NCBI GenBank assembly: GCA_950295325.1 | Contig: OX485804.1 | Location: 27,840,001 to 27,900,000, forward strand | Origin: Polytrichum commune | Lineage: Eukaryota > Streptophyta > Polytrichopsida > Polytrichales > Polytrichaceae | Length of the DNA stretch: 60,000 nt | Direction of reading: 5' to 3' | Shown: positions 19,885 through 31,764 of the stretch, in pieces | Numbering within the stretch: the first letter of the stretch is position 1 | Layout: the number at the start of each line of letters is the position of its first letter | Made by a program: the position numbers and the translations under genes | Notes under the pieces: generated by a model | The model's database searches: none | What the model was told of the DNA's origin: nothing | Seen by the model: only the letters and a program-made list of their open reading frames with translations

Positions 19885-20782
19885 TAATGTCACTTGCATA
19901 ATTACACCCCTTACCCTAGTATGAGGCCTAAGGTTACATAACTGTAAAAGGAGTTTTTTTTTTTCATTTTTACTAGCGTTGGAATGTAGTTTCCATGTGG
20001 GATACAAGTGGGCTTTAACCAATGTGGGCAAGGCACGTGGCTAAATCTAAATGAAGAATGATTATTTTGTTGGAATAGAGAGCCCTCTCTTGTAATAGCC
20101 ACTTAAGGTTCCATTAGTGTAACCTCATGACACTTGGTGTTAGTGTGCTTACAAATATCTTGGCATTGATATGCTCAATGATATCATGAGGTTTATGCGA
20201 GGTTACACAATGGTCAACAAGTTGACCATCAATTTAAACACATAACACCTAGCATTAGTATGGTCTTCGCCTTGCTTAGTAAAACGTAAAACTACCATCT
20301 CATGCACTCCAATGTGCTACGCTGAATATCATACCACAAATCATGATGCACTTTAAAGTAGTTCTTGTGGCACTACTTGACCTTACACATCTAGGTCAGA
20401 CAATGCCAATAGTGTACGTGACACTAGATACCATAACGGTGTAGTGGGACTCTCAAGTCACAAGCGATGACGATCAAGTGGTCAAAACTTTGGATTTTTA
20501 CTAGGGGACACCAAATGATCATGTAATAATATTTGAGAAAAATGAAAAGCTTTGTTTCATTGTCCAAAAAAAGCATACAAGACCATTGATGAACGCAAGA
20601 AGAATACGACGCTCAAACATGATTGACTAAACCGACAAACGGGGAGTTGACATTCGGGGAGATGTTGGAGTCCAAGTCAAACTTTCTCCATGTCTTCATA
20701 GCTAGCGGCCTCTTCCGCACTCTTGATCATGTAAGTAGGTCCCCCAAATATGCTGAATATTGAACTCCCAATACCTAGTTAA
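19885..20782. other. Spacer, nothing recognised
   Basis: AT-rich with no ORF above about 65 codons. Some words around 20740-20800 recall repeat family C, but too weakly to call. Confidence 0.35.
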
Positions 20783-20784
20783 TA

Positions 20785-21440
20785 CAGTAACCTCTCGCTT
20801 AAGTACGCAACTTGAACATGCGCAGTTTGCGCGTACTTAGCTGGTAGGTGCGTACTTTAGGATTTAGGGTTTCCCAAATCGCTATCGCTTGTGTTTTGCT
20901 ATAGCCGGTAGGTGTGTACTTTAGGGTTTAAGGTTTCCCAAATCGCTTGTGTTTCGCTACAATGTCGAAGAAACCAAACGGAAAGCGTCTCAATGAGCAT
21001 CAACGTTGCGAAATCATCTTGAAGCTTAGCAGAACAAATACTCTGAGTAAAAGGGCTCTAGCCCGAGAGTACATCGTTAGTGAAGGTGATGTTAACACTC
21101 ATGAACTGAATGTCGGTTTAGAAAACGGAGTTGTATTCCAGGGTTTTGACTCTCTTTATAAGCAGGTTCTTGACATCGAGGATTAGCTGCTCTGCCTTGA
21201 AGTTCAAGCATAAGTAGAGGAAACATTTGATGGCCTTAAAAAATCATTTGAATCATTTCAGAGCAAGATCCGAGCGGTCGGCCTCAAAGCCAAACGCAAA
21301 AAACTTCAAAACTTACCCCAAATGACGATTCACGACATGTGTCAACTAAGAAATCTTGAACCCTAAATTTTTTGCCCAAAAATGCGTACTTAACCGGGAT
21401 GCGTACTTAAACGGGTGCGTACCTAAGCGGGAGGTTACTG
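20785..21440 (+). mobile_element. Internally deleted pogo-like (Tc1/mariner) element
   Basis: The termini are inverted: CAGTAACCTCTCGCTTAAGT at the left and, in reverse complement from the right, CAGTAACCTCCCGCTTAGGT. They are flanked by TA on both sides (20783-20784 and 21441-21442). CAGT ends plus a TA target and a CENP-B-like HTH protein identify the pogo branch, which has plant members. At 656 bp it is far shorter than an autonomous copy. The 5' leader contains a ~75-bp direct duplication (about 20845-20900 and 20905-20960). Confidence 0.85.
20962..21186 (+). pseudogene. Truncated pogo-type transposase, N-terminal HTH only
   Basis: An ATG at 20962 opens a 74-aa frame: MSKKPNGKRLNEHQRCEIIL and onward through LSKRALAREYIVSEGDV. 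This matches the first helix-turn-helix of CENP-B/pogo transposases, which recognises the terminal repeats. The frame then runs into unrelated residues and stops. Remnants downstream (FESFQSKIRAVGLKAKRKK, about 21247-21303) look like the tail of the original gene. The catalytic DDE domain is absent, so it cannot transpose by itself. It might still bind element ends. Confidence 0.7.
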
Positions 21441-21442
21441 TA

Positions 21443-22584
21443 CATTTCAAACAAGTCATCCGATCACTCTAAACACATGTCTTTACGATGTCCGTTCTTT
21501 AATCACGCACTGTGCAACTATAGGTCTTCCCTTGGAAAACAAAAGTAAATGAAAACCAAATGAGCTCTGCTTATCTTAGTGACATTCATGATGAGGGTAA
21601 CTTGATTCCAGTCCAATTCTTGTGTGAGACGAGAACCTGTGTCGCATTGACGGTTGGGCGTGATGATGAGAGTCGGGAGGATGCTTCGAATCATAAACCT
21701 GTCCCTGTGAATGTGATCAAACAGTGGAAATGGGGTACTTACTCAATGCGAATTGTTGAGAATCTGATGTGTGATGTTCTGGGAGGTGTAATTCCATCTC
21801 CGAATCCACCCCACAATGTCATCGCACAAGCTGCATTCACATGAGGCACTTGTCAGAATTGAGTGCTAGAGAGAGAGAGAGTCTTTGGGCCATCCCACTC
21901 CGGGAGCTAATAGAGATCGGAGATATATACCGCTAAGTCAATTCATGCTCTGGAAGAATTAGCTTAATTACCCAAGAGTGCAGAAACCTGATCATAGGTT
22001 GAATGTGGTCATGAAAATAGTGCAAATGGTAGGATGGTGGAGGAGACATGCACAGACACAGATGGTGCTGCTTCCAGACGATGAAGATCATGTGCGGATG
22101 GTTGATTCGGGGGTGCCATACTATGCGCAGATTGTTTCTTCTGAATCAACCTCTTCTTTCAAGATGCGTCATGGGAGTGCCAGAATAAGGAAGTTCATGA
22201 GGGGGAGTATCTAGCCCTGAGGCATCACGAGATTTTGTGTATTGATAATACCTATAGAAGTACCGTCTATTGAGTCTGCACTGTGAAGGTTACTATGATA
22301 TGATTCGAAGAGACGTGATGGTAGTTCCTGCAAAAGGAAGCACAAATAATGCCACTCTCTGGCCTCCCCTTAGCATTGACATTATAAGGTAACCGAATTT
22401 GGTTTGGTTGCCGTTTGGTTTCCAAGTGGAAATCGCAAGGGCATTTCACGATGGAGTGGAAGCAAGGTCAGTGAGTCAGTTCATGTGTCACCATGGATAG
22501 GATCGAATTAGGTTTCGTGCAAAAGCAAATGCAGGAGAAGCGTTGGGGACGATGAATGACAATCCTCCTAAGCGGCTAAGGAAG
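21443..22584. other. Unassigned sequence with broken coding-like stretches
   Basis: Short + frames (21560-21844, 21978-22214) have balanced protein-like composition, for example KQWKWGTYSMRIVENL, but no ATG-to-stop gene can be assembled and I recognise no domain. They may be a decayed pseudogene, or distal 5' sequence of the nucleotidase gene. Confidence 0.35.
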
Positions 22585-23540
22585 AAGCTCCCTCTTTTGT
22601 GCGGCTCCGACGACCTGCCCTTTTCTCCAGAGTTGGTCAGTTCTTCAATATTCAGAAATCATGCTACCTTACCTATCAATTGAACCACATGATCACAAAA
22701 AAGGATTAAAGAGAACTTGAAATTTGAATTGCACAAGAGATGATGCTGATGCTACAGGGACGGCTTTCTTCATGCAAAATCTGTTTATGTCCCCAAAAAT
22801 TCGGTCCAGTTAATTTAGGTTTTGTGCGACTCCCAAGACCTTCCTCCCATTTTCTCCAGAGTTGGTCAGTTCTTCAAATTCCAGATATCATGCTACCTGA
22901 CCTACGTGTGCTGCGCTCTCGCTTGATCCACTTCACAAAAAAGGATTAGGGAGGACCTTGAATATTAGATTGCACAAGTGATGATGATGCTACAGGGACG
23001 GCTTTCTTCATGCAAAATCTGTTTATGTCTACAAAATGTCGTGCACTTAATGTAGGTTTTGTGGAGCTCCTCCTCACATTTCTCCAGAGTTGATCAATTC
23101 TTCAAATTCCATATTTTTCTACCTGACCTATGTGTGCTGCGCTGTCATTTGACCCATATCATCTCAAAAATGGATTAGAGAGGACCTTAAATTTGGACTG
23201 CACAAAGAAGAAGATGATGATACAGGGACGGCTTTCTGCATGCAAAATCTGTTTATGCATACAATGTCGTGCACTTACTTTAGGTTTTGTGTGGCTCCCA
23301 AGCCCATCCTCCCATTTCTCCAGTGTTGGTCAGTTCTTCAAATTCATGCTACCTGACCTATGAATCGATCACATCATCACAAAAAAGGATTAGAGAGCCC
23401 TTGAATTTGGATTGCACAAGACATGATGATGATAATGAGGATTCTTCATGCAGCATCTGTTTATGTATATAAATGTTGTGCATTTAATTTAGGTTTTGTG
23501 CGCAGCGGCACCGATCTTCACAAACAGAACCTAAGGACAG
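22585..23540 (+). repeat. Four ~230-bp tandem repeats upstream of the nucleotidase gene
   Basis: The phrase TTCTCCAGAGTTGGTCAGTT (with small changes) recurs at about 22623, 22853, 23080 and 23318. Each unit also contains CAAAAAAGGATTA-like, GCATGCAAAATCTGTTTATG-like and TTAGGTTTTGTG words. The array ends about ten bases before the start codon at 23551, so the last unit is the immediate promoter or 5' leader. The CATGCA words resemble RY elements, but I draw no functional conclusion. Confidence 0.85.
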
Positions 23541-23550
23541 ATTGGCAGCC

Positions 23551-26500
23551 ATGGCTGCTCAGGGAAGTAAGAAGGCGGCCGGACTGCGTGGTATTTTTGG
23601 TGGCTCGTCCAGCAAGGATAACCTTGGTTCACCGAATAGCCGAATGCGGAGGGTAGAGCAATCCATCAGCCTGTCCCCCGCTGAGCGAGAAGGCACTTAC
23701 ACACTGAACCCAGGGGAGCTGAAACTCGGCGACCTGGTAGAGCTCAAGGCCGAGTACGAAAAAATCCAGAAAACATTTGCCGAACTGCCTTTCGAACTCG
23801 AAGAGCTTCCGAAGATGAATCCGTGTGGTAAAATTTCAAAACCACATGCCAAAGTTGGAAATACTTTTGTAGATTTTGTGATTGTGGTGAATGTGGTGAT
23901 GCCTTGGAGTGTGTGCCATTTGAACTCATGCATTTGAGGTTTTTCTGATAGCAGGTGTGTATGCAAATCACAACTTGAGGTTAGCCAAGATCAGTGTGTA
24001 TGGGTTTGACTATGACTACACTTTGGCTCACTATACCGAGCTTCTGCAGCACCTTATCTACAACCTTGCCAAAGAACAATTGGTGACGGAGGTAATTTCC
24101 TCGGAGCTCAACTGACAAACTTGATGCAATGTTGAGAGCACTGCTAATTTCAGCATTCTTTCGGAACCATACATTCTTTCATGTTTGGATCCCTTCTTTC
24201 CACAAGAGGAAAGCTACACAGAACTCTCATTTTCATGATACCAGCCAGTATCAAAATTGTCCAAGAATGTTATGTATTCAATTCGAGGTGGAATCTTGGC
24301 AAATAGAATGGAATTCTTTGAATCCATGGTTGCTGATTCAAGGACAGAAACCACATAAACATTTCTGTTACTTGATTCGCCCTGGCTTACTCCCACTGTC
24401 GTTGGTCCTATGCAATGCAGGATGCCCTCAATAGAACTTCTCTTCTAATGAACGCATAGAAATTGGAGTCATCACTTGTATTCACACGTTTGTTAATACG
24501 TTGATTCCAATATTAAGTCATCCACCTCCAGCAGCTTCCGCAATATCCTCACCACTCAAAGGTCATATAAAAAAAAATTGTTTCCTACGAGCGCAGTAGG
24601 GTTCCCACAGCTGGGCATACAACCTTCGTGCTGAAATACATCAATTGGGTGATTGGTGTCCCAAACAGCACAGGTATCCGGATTCCTTCTTGAACTTTGA
24701 GTACGACTCGAGTTTTCCAATTCGAGGTTTGTACTACGATAAACGGATGGGATATCTTCTGAAGCTCGACTTCTTTCACTCAATTCAGCCTGCTGGATGC
24801 TTCTTTGGTCGCCGCAGAGTATGTTTTGGACCTTCTTTGCATATATATTTATGAAGCTTGAGTATTATTTCCATGTACAATGAGATCAGGTCTCATGCAT
24901 AGGCAGGATATATTGCAAGCTTAAATATATATATGTACTGACAGATCTGAAGGACCACGAAATAAGCATAAATTACACTGATTCTCAGTCCATGTCATCA
25001 TTTTCATACTCTTGGATTTCTATACCTATTCGTGGATTGAGAATTACAGCTGGAAGATGAGGAGTTGGAGGTTGCCTATCCTGGGAAGCATGTAAGCTCA
25101 GAGCACATGCGAAACCTCGTGGCTCTTTATGACCTCTTCTGCCTGAGTGAGGTAAACATTTTTCAGACCCAGCTTCCCATTTTTGCATTTTGCAGCGTGC
25201 AGTTTCTGAGTGCTGGACACATGATGAGGTAAAAATTCTTGTATTAGGAGATACCTTTTGAATTATTTTTATCATAGTTCGGAACATCAGATGTCTTTGG
25301 AAGGGGAAATTTCTCTCTTAAGCATGTGTAAGGATGCTCTTTCTATTCTAGCGACAAGAATAAATTTACAAGAATCAAGGTCCTTGAGTAAATGCATGAA
25401 TGCCAAGGATATTCAAGTGGCAAGCCTTCGTTAGTCGACACCTCAATGTTTGCTTATCGTCAGACACAAAGCCTTCTTGCATCTACCAAGATCCAATTGA
25501 AGAGGTGCGTCCCAAATGGAATCATTCATAGACTATCTAGATAACGTAAGAATTATTCCATCTGGACCGGAACCTAAATAGGCTACTTAAGAATGGCATT
25601 TCAAATATCGTGGATGGCATCAACTGATAAAAAAGTGATGATCGAAATAATTGTCTTCGAACAGCAAAAAAACAAAGCGGACCATATATGCTCTCACCAT
25701 TCATTTCTCTGCTTCCTTTTCTTTGTCTTCTTTACAACCTGGCTTCTTTACTAAGAAAATGCTTACGTTGGCACTGTTCGTCCAGATTGATGCATTTGGT
25801 TGTTATTGATTATTTTTGGTACAAACTTTTAGGTTTTCCTTTCTTATTGAGAATACATACAGTGAAGAAAGGTCACGAAGAAGTAAATGGAGGGCGCAGG
25901 TGTGCCTATTGGCGGATGTAATACAACATTTTGTGGACCAGAAGCTGGACTTTGATTGTGCCTATGTGTATGAAGATATTCAGAAGTGCATTGAACATGT
26001 TCACCGCAGTGGCAATTTGCATAAATCAATTCTGAAAGACCCAGCAAAATACTTACAAAAAAACGTTTGCTTCTGAACACTGCAATATAAAATCAAAGCC
26101 ATTTATCTTATTCCTGATGTAAGTTTGAGCATTCCTAAATTTTTGAATCCAATATATACAAGATCTGATTTATTACATCTACTACAGCTGTAACACAAAG
26201 TCTACGCGTTTAATTAGCCTTGTTCTGGATGTTCAGGCAAATGTGGTCAAAATGCTGCATACTTTGAAAGAAAGAGGGAAGAAAATGTTTGTGTTGACCA
26301 ACTCACCGTTCCCATTTGTTGATGGTGGCATGCGCTATCTCTTTCAGGTACTGGTTCATTCTTTGGGGGAAATAAATTTCAATGGTATGCAATAAGGAAC
26401 TTTTTACCACTATGAGTTGTCACAATGTCAAACTTTGTGAGCTTAATCACAATGTCAAAGAAGGAAATGTGCACTTCAACAATTCTGAACCACATGGGTG

Positions 26501-29500
26501 TCCGCAGTGCACCGAAACTAAGAAATTGATTTGAAAATGATAATTTACTTCCTCAAGCTCCCACAAAAATTCATGACCTCTTGACTGATTGATCCCCTTC
26601 CACATTGACTCGAATTACTACAATTGTGTCTGGAAGCGCTAGAACCCACAACTTTGTGACACACCCATGACCCCCAACTTCTGAACCACTTGCAGCATTT
26701 CTACCTGCCACTCCTCCAAGCCTCATGATATCATTCAAGAAACTTCAGTTGTGCTGCGGAACAGGAAACAGGGAATGGGCAGAATTGGAGAGATCTGTTC
26801 GAAGTTGTGATTGCGCTGTCCGATAAACCGAACTTCTACACCTCTCAAAGACCTTTCAGGTTTGGCTCCCACCATCTTTCGGAATGTAGTTTTTATCCTT
26901 CATGTCTTCATCTTGGTAGCAGGATTCAGGAATGACATCTCCTGTGTAACTACAAAATAATTACCAGTGTTGGACTGGTATCATCTATATTTTATACCAT
27001 TTAGGTATCTATAATGAGGTTTTCACAATTTTTGATACCAGTAGGGTATGGGCATTAGACAGTATTCTGTTTTCAGTACCATTCAGGTCTATGTACCATG
27101 CAAGAACCTTCATTTGTAGGTAAAATCGCCCAAGTATCGATATGATTTAGAATGGTAAGGACCCAAATAATAACTCGGGTATACAAAAGATTCTCTCATC
27201 TTGACATACTCACCAAATATTAATATTTGACTGGTTTTGCAATTTTGATACCCCACTTCTTTGACACTTTATTGATCTTCATTATCGATACTATGCATTC
27301 ACCTATATACTGGGTCCAATATTGGTAAATGCATTCAGCTCTACCACTCATATAGGTGTCCGATCATGAAGAGTGACCATGTAAGGCCCACACCTCAGTT
27401 GGTCTCCCTTAATCTTCTGCTTTCTATGAGTAGGTTGAGCGACAGCCATTCGATTGGAAGTCCAAGTATATATTAATCTTTCCAGCAGAATGGTGGACTC
27501 AAGGATTCATTAGCAACCCAGATCTACCACAAGCACAGAAAGTGTGCTGCATTAAGTGCATAAGTCCTCACAAGGATTTCCCCCTACAACTTGGACTTAC
27601 CAACAGATGGTTAACATTTTATGAAGCCTAGGAAAAAACAGCATCCTGGAAATCCAGTGATGTTGAGATCCACACCAGTGTTGGACTGCTATTGTCTTTG
27701 TTTAATACCATTTGGGTATCTATAATGAGAATTTCACATTATTGATACCAGTAGGGTATGGGTGTGTGACGGTATTTGTGTTTTCAATACCATTCGAGTC
27801 TATAAACCATACAAAACCATTCATATCTATGTCAATACATCATAGTATTAATATGGTGTTGACTAGTATTGACCATGTACAAAGATTCTCTCACCTTGAC
27901 ATACCCACCAAATACCATTATTTGACTGGTATTAAAATTTTGATAGCCACGAGTAAGTTCTTTGATACCATAATTGATGTTGATTATTGATACCCATGCA
28001 TTCACCTATGTACTGGTCCACACTCAGTTAGATATGTCATTCTTAACAAGCTATATCCGTGGGTGTCAGCTCTGAATCCATACTTTGCACCTGCGGCAAG
28101 CTATGTAGTGAAGAGCTATTAATCTCACTAGCCACACCCCATTTAGTTTAATGTATGTAGATTCTTTTGGATGTTAATCTGCAGGGCTTACAACCAGCAA
28201 AAGGATGTCCTCCTGTTCACGAAAGTGGACAAGTTTGAGCCACACGGTGTGTACTACCATGGTTGCTTGAAGGACTTTGCCAGAATAACAGCCTGGAAGG
28301 GATCTGAGGTGGGTACATTTAAGAAAATCTCTCGTCAATGAATTTGCTGGTCACTTCTGATGCTTGGGATGAATAGGCATGTTGTCTTCTTCATCCCTAT
28401 GCAACTTTTAACATAATTCAACAATACTAGCATGTCTCTCTTAGCCCAACATAAACAGAACGATGCTCAAATAAAGTTGTTATGAAGCCAAGAATTTCAT
28501 AATTTTCAGCCTGAATCTGAAAGGATGGTTGTGGCTGTGTCCTTGACATAGCAAGCAAATAACAGACATGATGACATCAAGTAGGCTGAAATTCACAAAA
28601 AGAGAATACTCAACCAGTGCTGAGTAATGTTATATCTGCCATTCTTCTATAAAGAGATTAGATGCTACAGCAAGAGATAAAATCGACATCTAGAGTTGAC
28701 CTGTGCACATGTGCCCAAATTTCTGCTAGTTAAATCAACGTCCGTCTGAGGAATTTCTGGCTTGTCAGCATGTAAGGTAGATGGGCCTTAAATGGTTACT
28801 TCGTCCAAGTAACCCACTTCTCTTGGGATATGAAACACATGATTAGTACAAGATGGCTAGCAAATCCAAATCAAGGCCGTAGCCCCTTTCCTCATAATTT
28901 TTGGAGATTCATATGAATGTCTAATTCATTATCGAATGAAGAATCTCGTGCTTGTTAAATGGACATGTAGGTCCTTCCCCATTATGTTGACTATTGAGTC
29001 TTGATTGGTTATCATATTTTGAACATGCACTCCAATCTCTTTGTAACACATGTCTTTTTGCTATTTGATCTTGGAGCCACACCAAATCACAAACCTCTCA
29101 AATTTAGGTGTCTGGTTAAGATAAGTAACTGAATTAGGCACATCTATCTTAGGGCCAAAGTCAATGATAATGACAGAGGCCATCAGAGGTTGAGCTGATG
29201 CATTGTATTAATCGGTTAGTAATTTCCACATATGACTCACAATTTGTCATTTGCAAGTTATTAGAGAGTGCATACACTGCCATTTGTGCCTGATATTACT
29301 CCATAGCTTCTGAGGACCAAAGTGAAGTGCAGGTATTGTACTTTGGTGACCACTTGTACAGTGACTTGAGAGGCCCTGCTAAAGCGGGATGGAGAACTGC
29401 TGCCATCGTCAGAGAGCTCGAGGTATGTTCCATTCCTTTATAGATGCTCTACTTCAATCGTCCTGAGTACTTAATGGTGGTCTTAAAACAGTGGAAACAA

Positions 29501-30369
29501 GAAACAGCAAGTCATGCAGGTGGAATAAGGGGAAGGAAACAAGTCATTTTTAAAACCTACATGGCATTAAACTTCACCATCACCAGCATCTTGAATCTCA
29601 TGCTTCATGCAATTTTGTGCTCTGTTGCATTGCTGATTAGTACATGCTACTGTCCTAAAGTCATCAGTAATACATAATTGACGATATTTTAGAGAAGAAC
29701 AACCATCCATGATTTAAAACTATATCAGTGCCTGAATGTCTCAAACAGAGGGAGATATGTACACAAAACGAGATCGAGTACCGCTTCCAGCAGGTCAGAT
29801 CCTATCTCAGTGGCCCTCATATTTTTAATGCAACGTGGCATTCCTGTTAGATAGGTTTTTGCTACTTCACACAGTACCTAGTAAAGTCCCAGACTATGTT
29901 TGTTAAGTTTTTGTTACAGATGAGCAGTTCACGCAAATCAAGTCAAACATTCATGCACAATCAGTACAAACACAACTTTGAAACCTTGAAACTTTGAAAC
30001 TTGCAGGCAAAGTACAACATTATTAAGGAAGTGCTTGGGAGTTTTCATGGACGGCTGGCTCAGCCTTCTGAAGAGGAATCCAACATCCTAACAGCACTGA
30101 GAGACATCCGGCAGAATGCAAGGCTGGCAATGAAAGCACAATTCAATGCCAACTTTGGGTCAACATTCTTGACAGATACAGGGAAGGAGTCGGCCTTCTC
30201 ATACAACGTACAGAGATATGCAGATGTCTATACAAGCAGGCTGGAGAATTTCATGGCTTTCTCTAGTGATGCATGGCTCTACACACCATTTGATGTGAAG
30301 ATCCTGCCACACCACATCAAGGTTGGGCCTAACTCCTTGCAAACAAGATCTATACCAATGTTGGTGTAG
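23551..30369 (+). CDS. HAD-type 5'-nucleotidase domain protein (NT5DC family), 11 exons
   Basis: Exons read by hand with GT-AG borders and continuous phase: 23551-23827, 23955-24091, 24669-24818, 25050-25151, 25900-26064, 26237-26347, 26765-26859, 28185-28308, 29333-29422, 29749-29793, 30007-30369. They give a 552-aa protein. HAD motif I is GFDYDYTLAHY (nucleophile Asp111, Asp113), motif II LTNSP (297-301), a conserved lysine in SDKPNFY (335) and motif IV YFGDHLYSDLRGP (Asp393, Asp398). These are the signatures of the IMP/GMP-type 5'-nucleotidase domain family (HAD subfamily IG), Mg2+-dependent phosphohydrolases whose substrate in plants is not firmly known. I see no clear transit peptide; the N-terminus is Ser/Gly-rich. 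Exon 7's acceptor is the least certain border. Intron 7 holds two MITEs. The last five codons, including the stop, lie in the terminal repeat of a third MITE. Tandem repeats sit just upstream. Confidence 0.9.
26963..27326 (+). mobile_element. MITE family A, copy 1 (in intron 7)
   Basis: It begins ACCAGTGTTGGACTGGTATC and ends with the inverse of ACCAATATTGGACCCAGTAT. 364 bp, AT-rich, with repeated 'gataccXXXXggtat'-type words in the interior. Collinear with 27674-28028 and with the inverted copy at 30354-30801. No coding capacity and no clear TSD. Confidence 0.75.
27674..28028 (+). mobile_element. MITE family A, copy 2 (in intron 7)
   Basis: It begins ACCAGTGTTGGACTGCTATT and ends with the inverse of ACTGAGTGTGGACCAGTACA. 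About 355 bp, same orientation and about 80% alike by eye to copy 1, 350 bases downstream of it in the same intron. Confidence 0.7.
28820..29150. repeat. Interspersed repeat family C, copy 2 (in intron 8)
   Basis: It carries the blocks GATATGAAACACATGATTAG, GCAAATCCAAATCAAGGC, GAGCCACACCAAATCACA and CTCAAATTTAGGTGT in the same order as at 2330-3180 and 34430-34800. It lies inside the nucleotidase intron and is non-coding. Confidence 0.6.
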
Positions 30370-30801
30370 TACATAACATTTTAAAGCAATGTGCGTTCAT
30401 TCTATGGGCCTCAAGAATATAACTACAGGATGCTAGGAGCTCAATACTAATATGAGTCTCCTTGCACAATGTTTGAGCAACCAACGGTTATATTCTTAGG
30501 ACCCACAAAACGAACATATGATATCAATAATCAATATCAACAATAGTATCAAAGATCCTACAAGATGGGTATCAAAATTGTAAAACCAATCAAATATTGG
30601 TATTTGGTAGGTATCTTAGGGAGAATATTTGTATGCCCAAGTTATTATTTGGGTCAATACCATTCTAGACCATATTGATACTGAGGCGATTTTGCTTAAA
30701 TATGAAAGATCTTACAGAGTATATAGACCCAAACGGTATCGAAAACATTATAGATACCCAAAATGGTATAAAAAAGAAGATAATGCTAGACCAACACTGA
30801 T
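30354..30801 (-). mobile_element. MITE family A, copy 3, overlapping the nucleotidase stop codon
   Basis: Left terminus ACCAATGTTGGTGTAGTA and right terminus, in reverse complement, ATCAGTGTTGGTCTAGCA. Its interior reads as the reverse complement of copies 1 and 2. 448 bp, including a nested fold-back at 30391-30519. The last sense codons and the TAG of the nucleotidase gene (30355-30369) fall in its left terminal repeat. Confidence 0.75.
30391..30519. mobile_element. Small fold-back element nested in MITE A copy 3
   Basis: ATGGGCCTCAAGAATATAAC (30404-30423) pairs with GTTATATTCTTAGGACCCA (30487-30505), and similarity extends outward to about 30391 and 30519, giving ~30-bp inverted arms around a ~60-bp loop. 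It is absent from the two other MITE A copies, hence a later insertion. Confidence 0.65.
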
Positions 30802-31764
30802 GCATACCTACTAAATGTGCAAGAACTAAATCAGGAATCCAAATGCATGTGAAGATAAACCCATAATTACTAGAGCAGAAATATTTTCTATATATATAAA
30901 AAAAATCTATAATTAATACTTCACTAAGACTTGCAAACGGAATTTGCAATTGCAGGTGCTTCCATCCAGCTTACAATGCCATCCAAATGATAGAGTGACA
31001 AATTGCTAGTGTGTCAAGACAAATCTACTTAACCACATTGGTAAGACCTGCAATTGGTCCTATCCTATTCAGTCTCTTAACGGAGAATTTGTTGAACATA
31101 TATTTTAGTAGACATTCTTGGCTACCTATGTGATGTGAGAATATGGATAAGCTGAGCACTGCTCGCAATGTGGTATCTTTTTTCATAGACCCCCCGGCAA
31201 CAGCACTAGGGACAGCTGATGCTCCAATTGAGTTTTATCCATTCAACTACAAAAGCACATCCAACTTATGAACAGAGCCTTGGCTACATTTTTGTGATGA
31301 GAAAAGGATGTAGAGGTTAGAAGTGAAGTGGAATATTTACATTCCAGCCTCAGAGCGTGAGCTAACATTGTACAAATTTAACAAAATGTGTTCAAACCAC
31401 CATCCCTCAATATACAATCTTTTGACATAGCAACGACACTGCCATTGCAGAATACCAGATGAACACATGTCTATGAATTGCAGTCAACTAGAAAGTTATA
31501 ATAGCTGAAAGACAAAATGGGTTGAGATAATAAGCAACTCACTTCATCAAATAAAAAGTTACAACAACCATGAGTTCTCAAAATCTGGAATCAATAATGG
31601 TGGACATCTTTCAACTATGGGGTTTGCAAATCAAGTACAAAGAGACTGAAAATATTAGTAAGTTGTTTATTACATCTCAGCATACACACCACACCTAGGC
31701 CATTGCTGACTTCACATGTGGGTGACAATGTACCAACACCTCTGATAAGTACAAAACGTTGTGC
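30802..31764. other. Intergenic sequence between two tail-to-tail genes
   Basis: The 3' flanks of the nucleotidase gene (+) and the complex I-like gene (-) face each other here. No repeat or RNA gene is recognised; polyadenylation signals cannot be assigned confidently. Confidence 0.4.
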
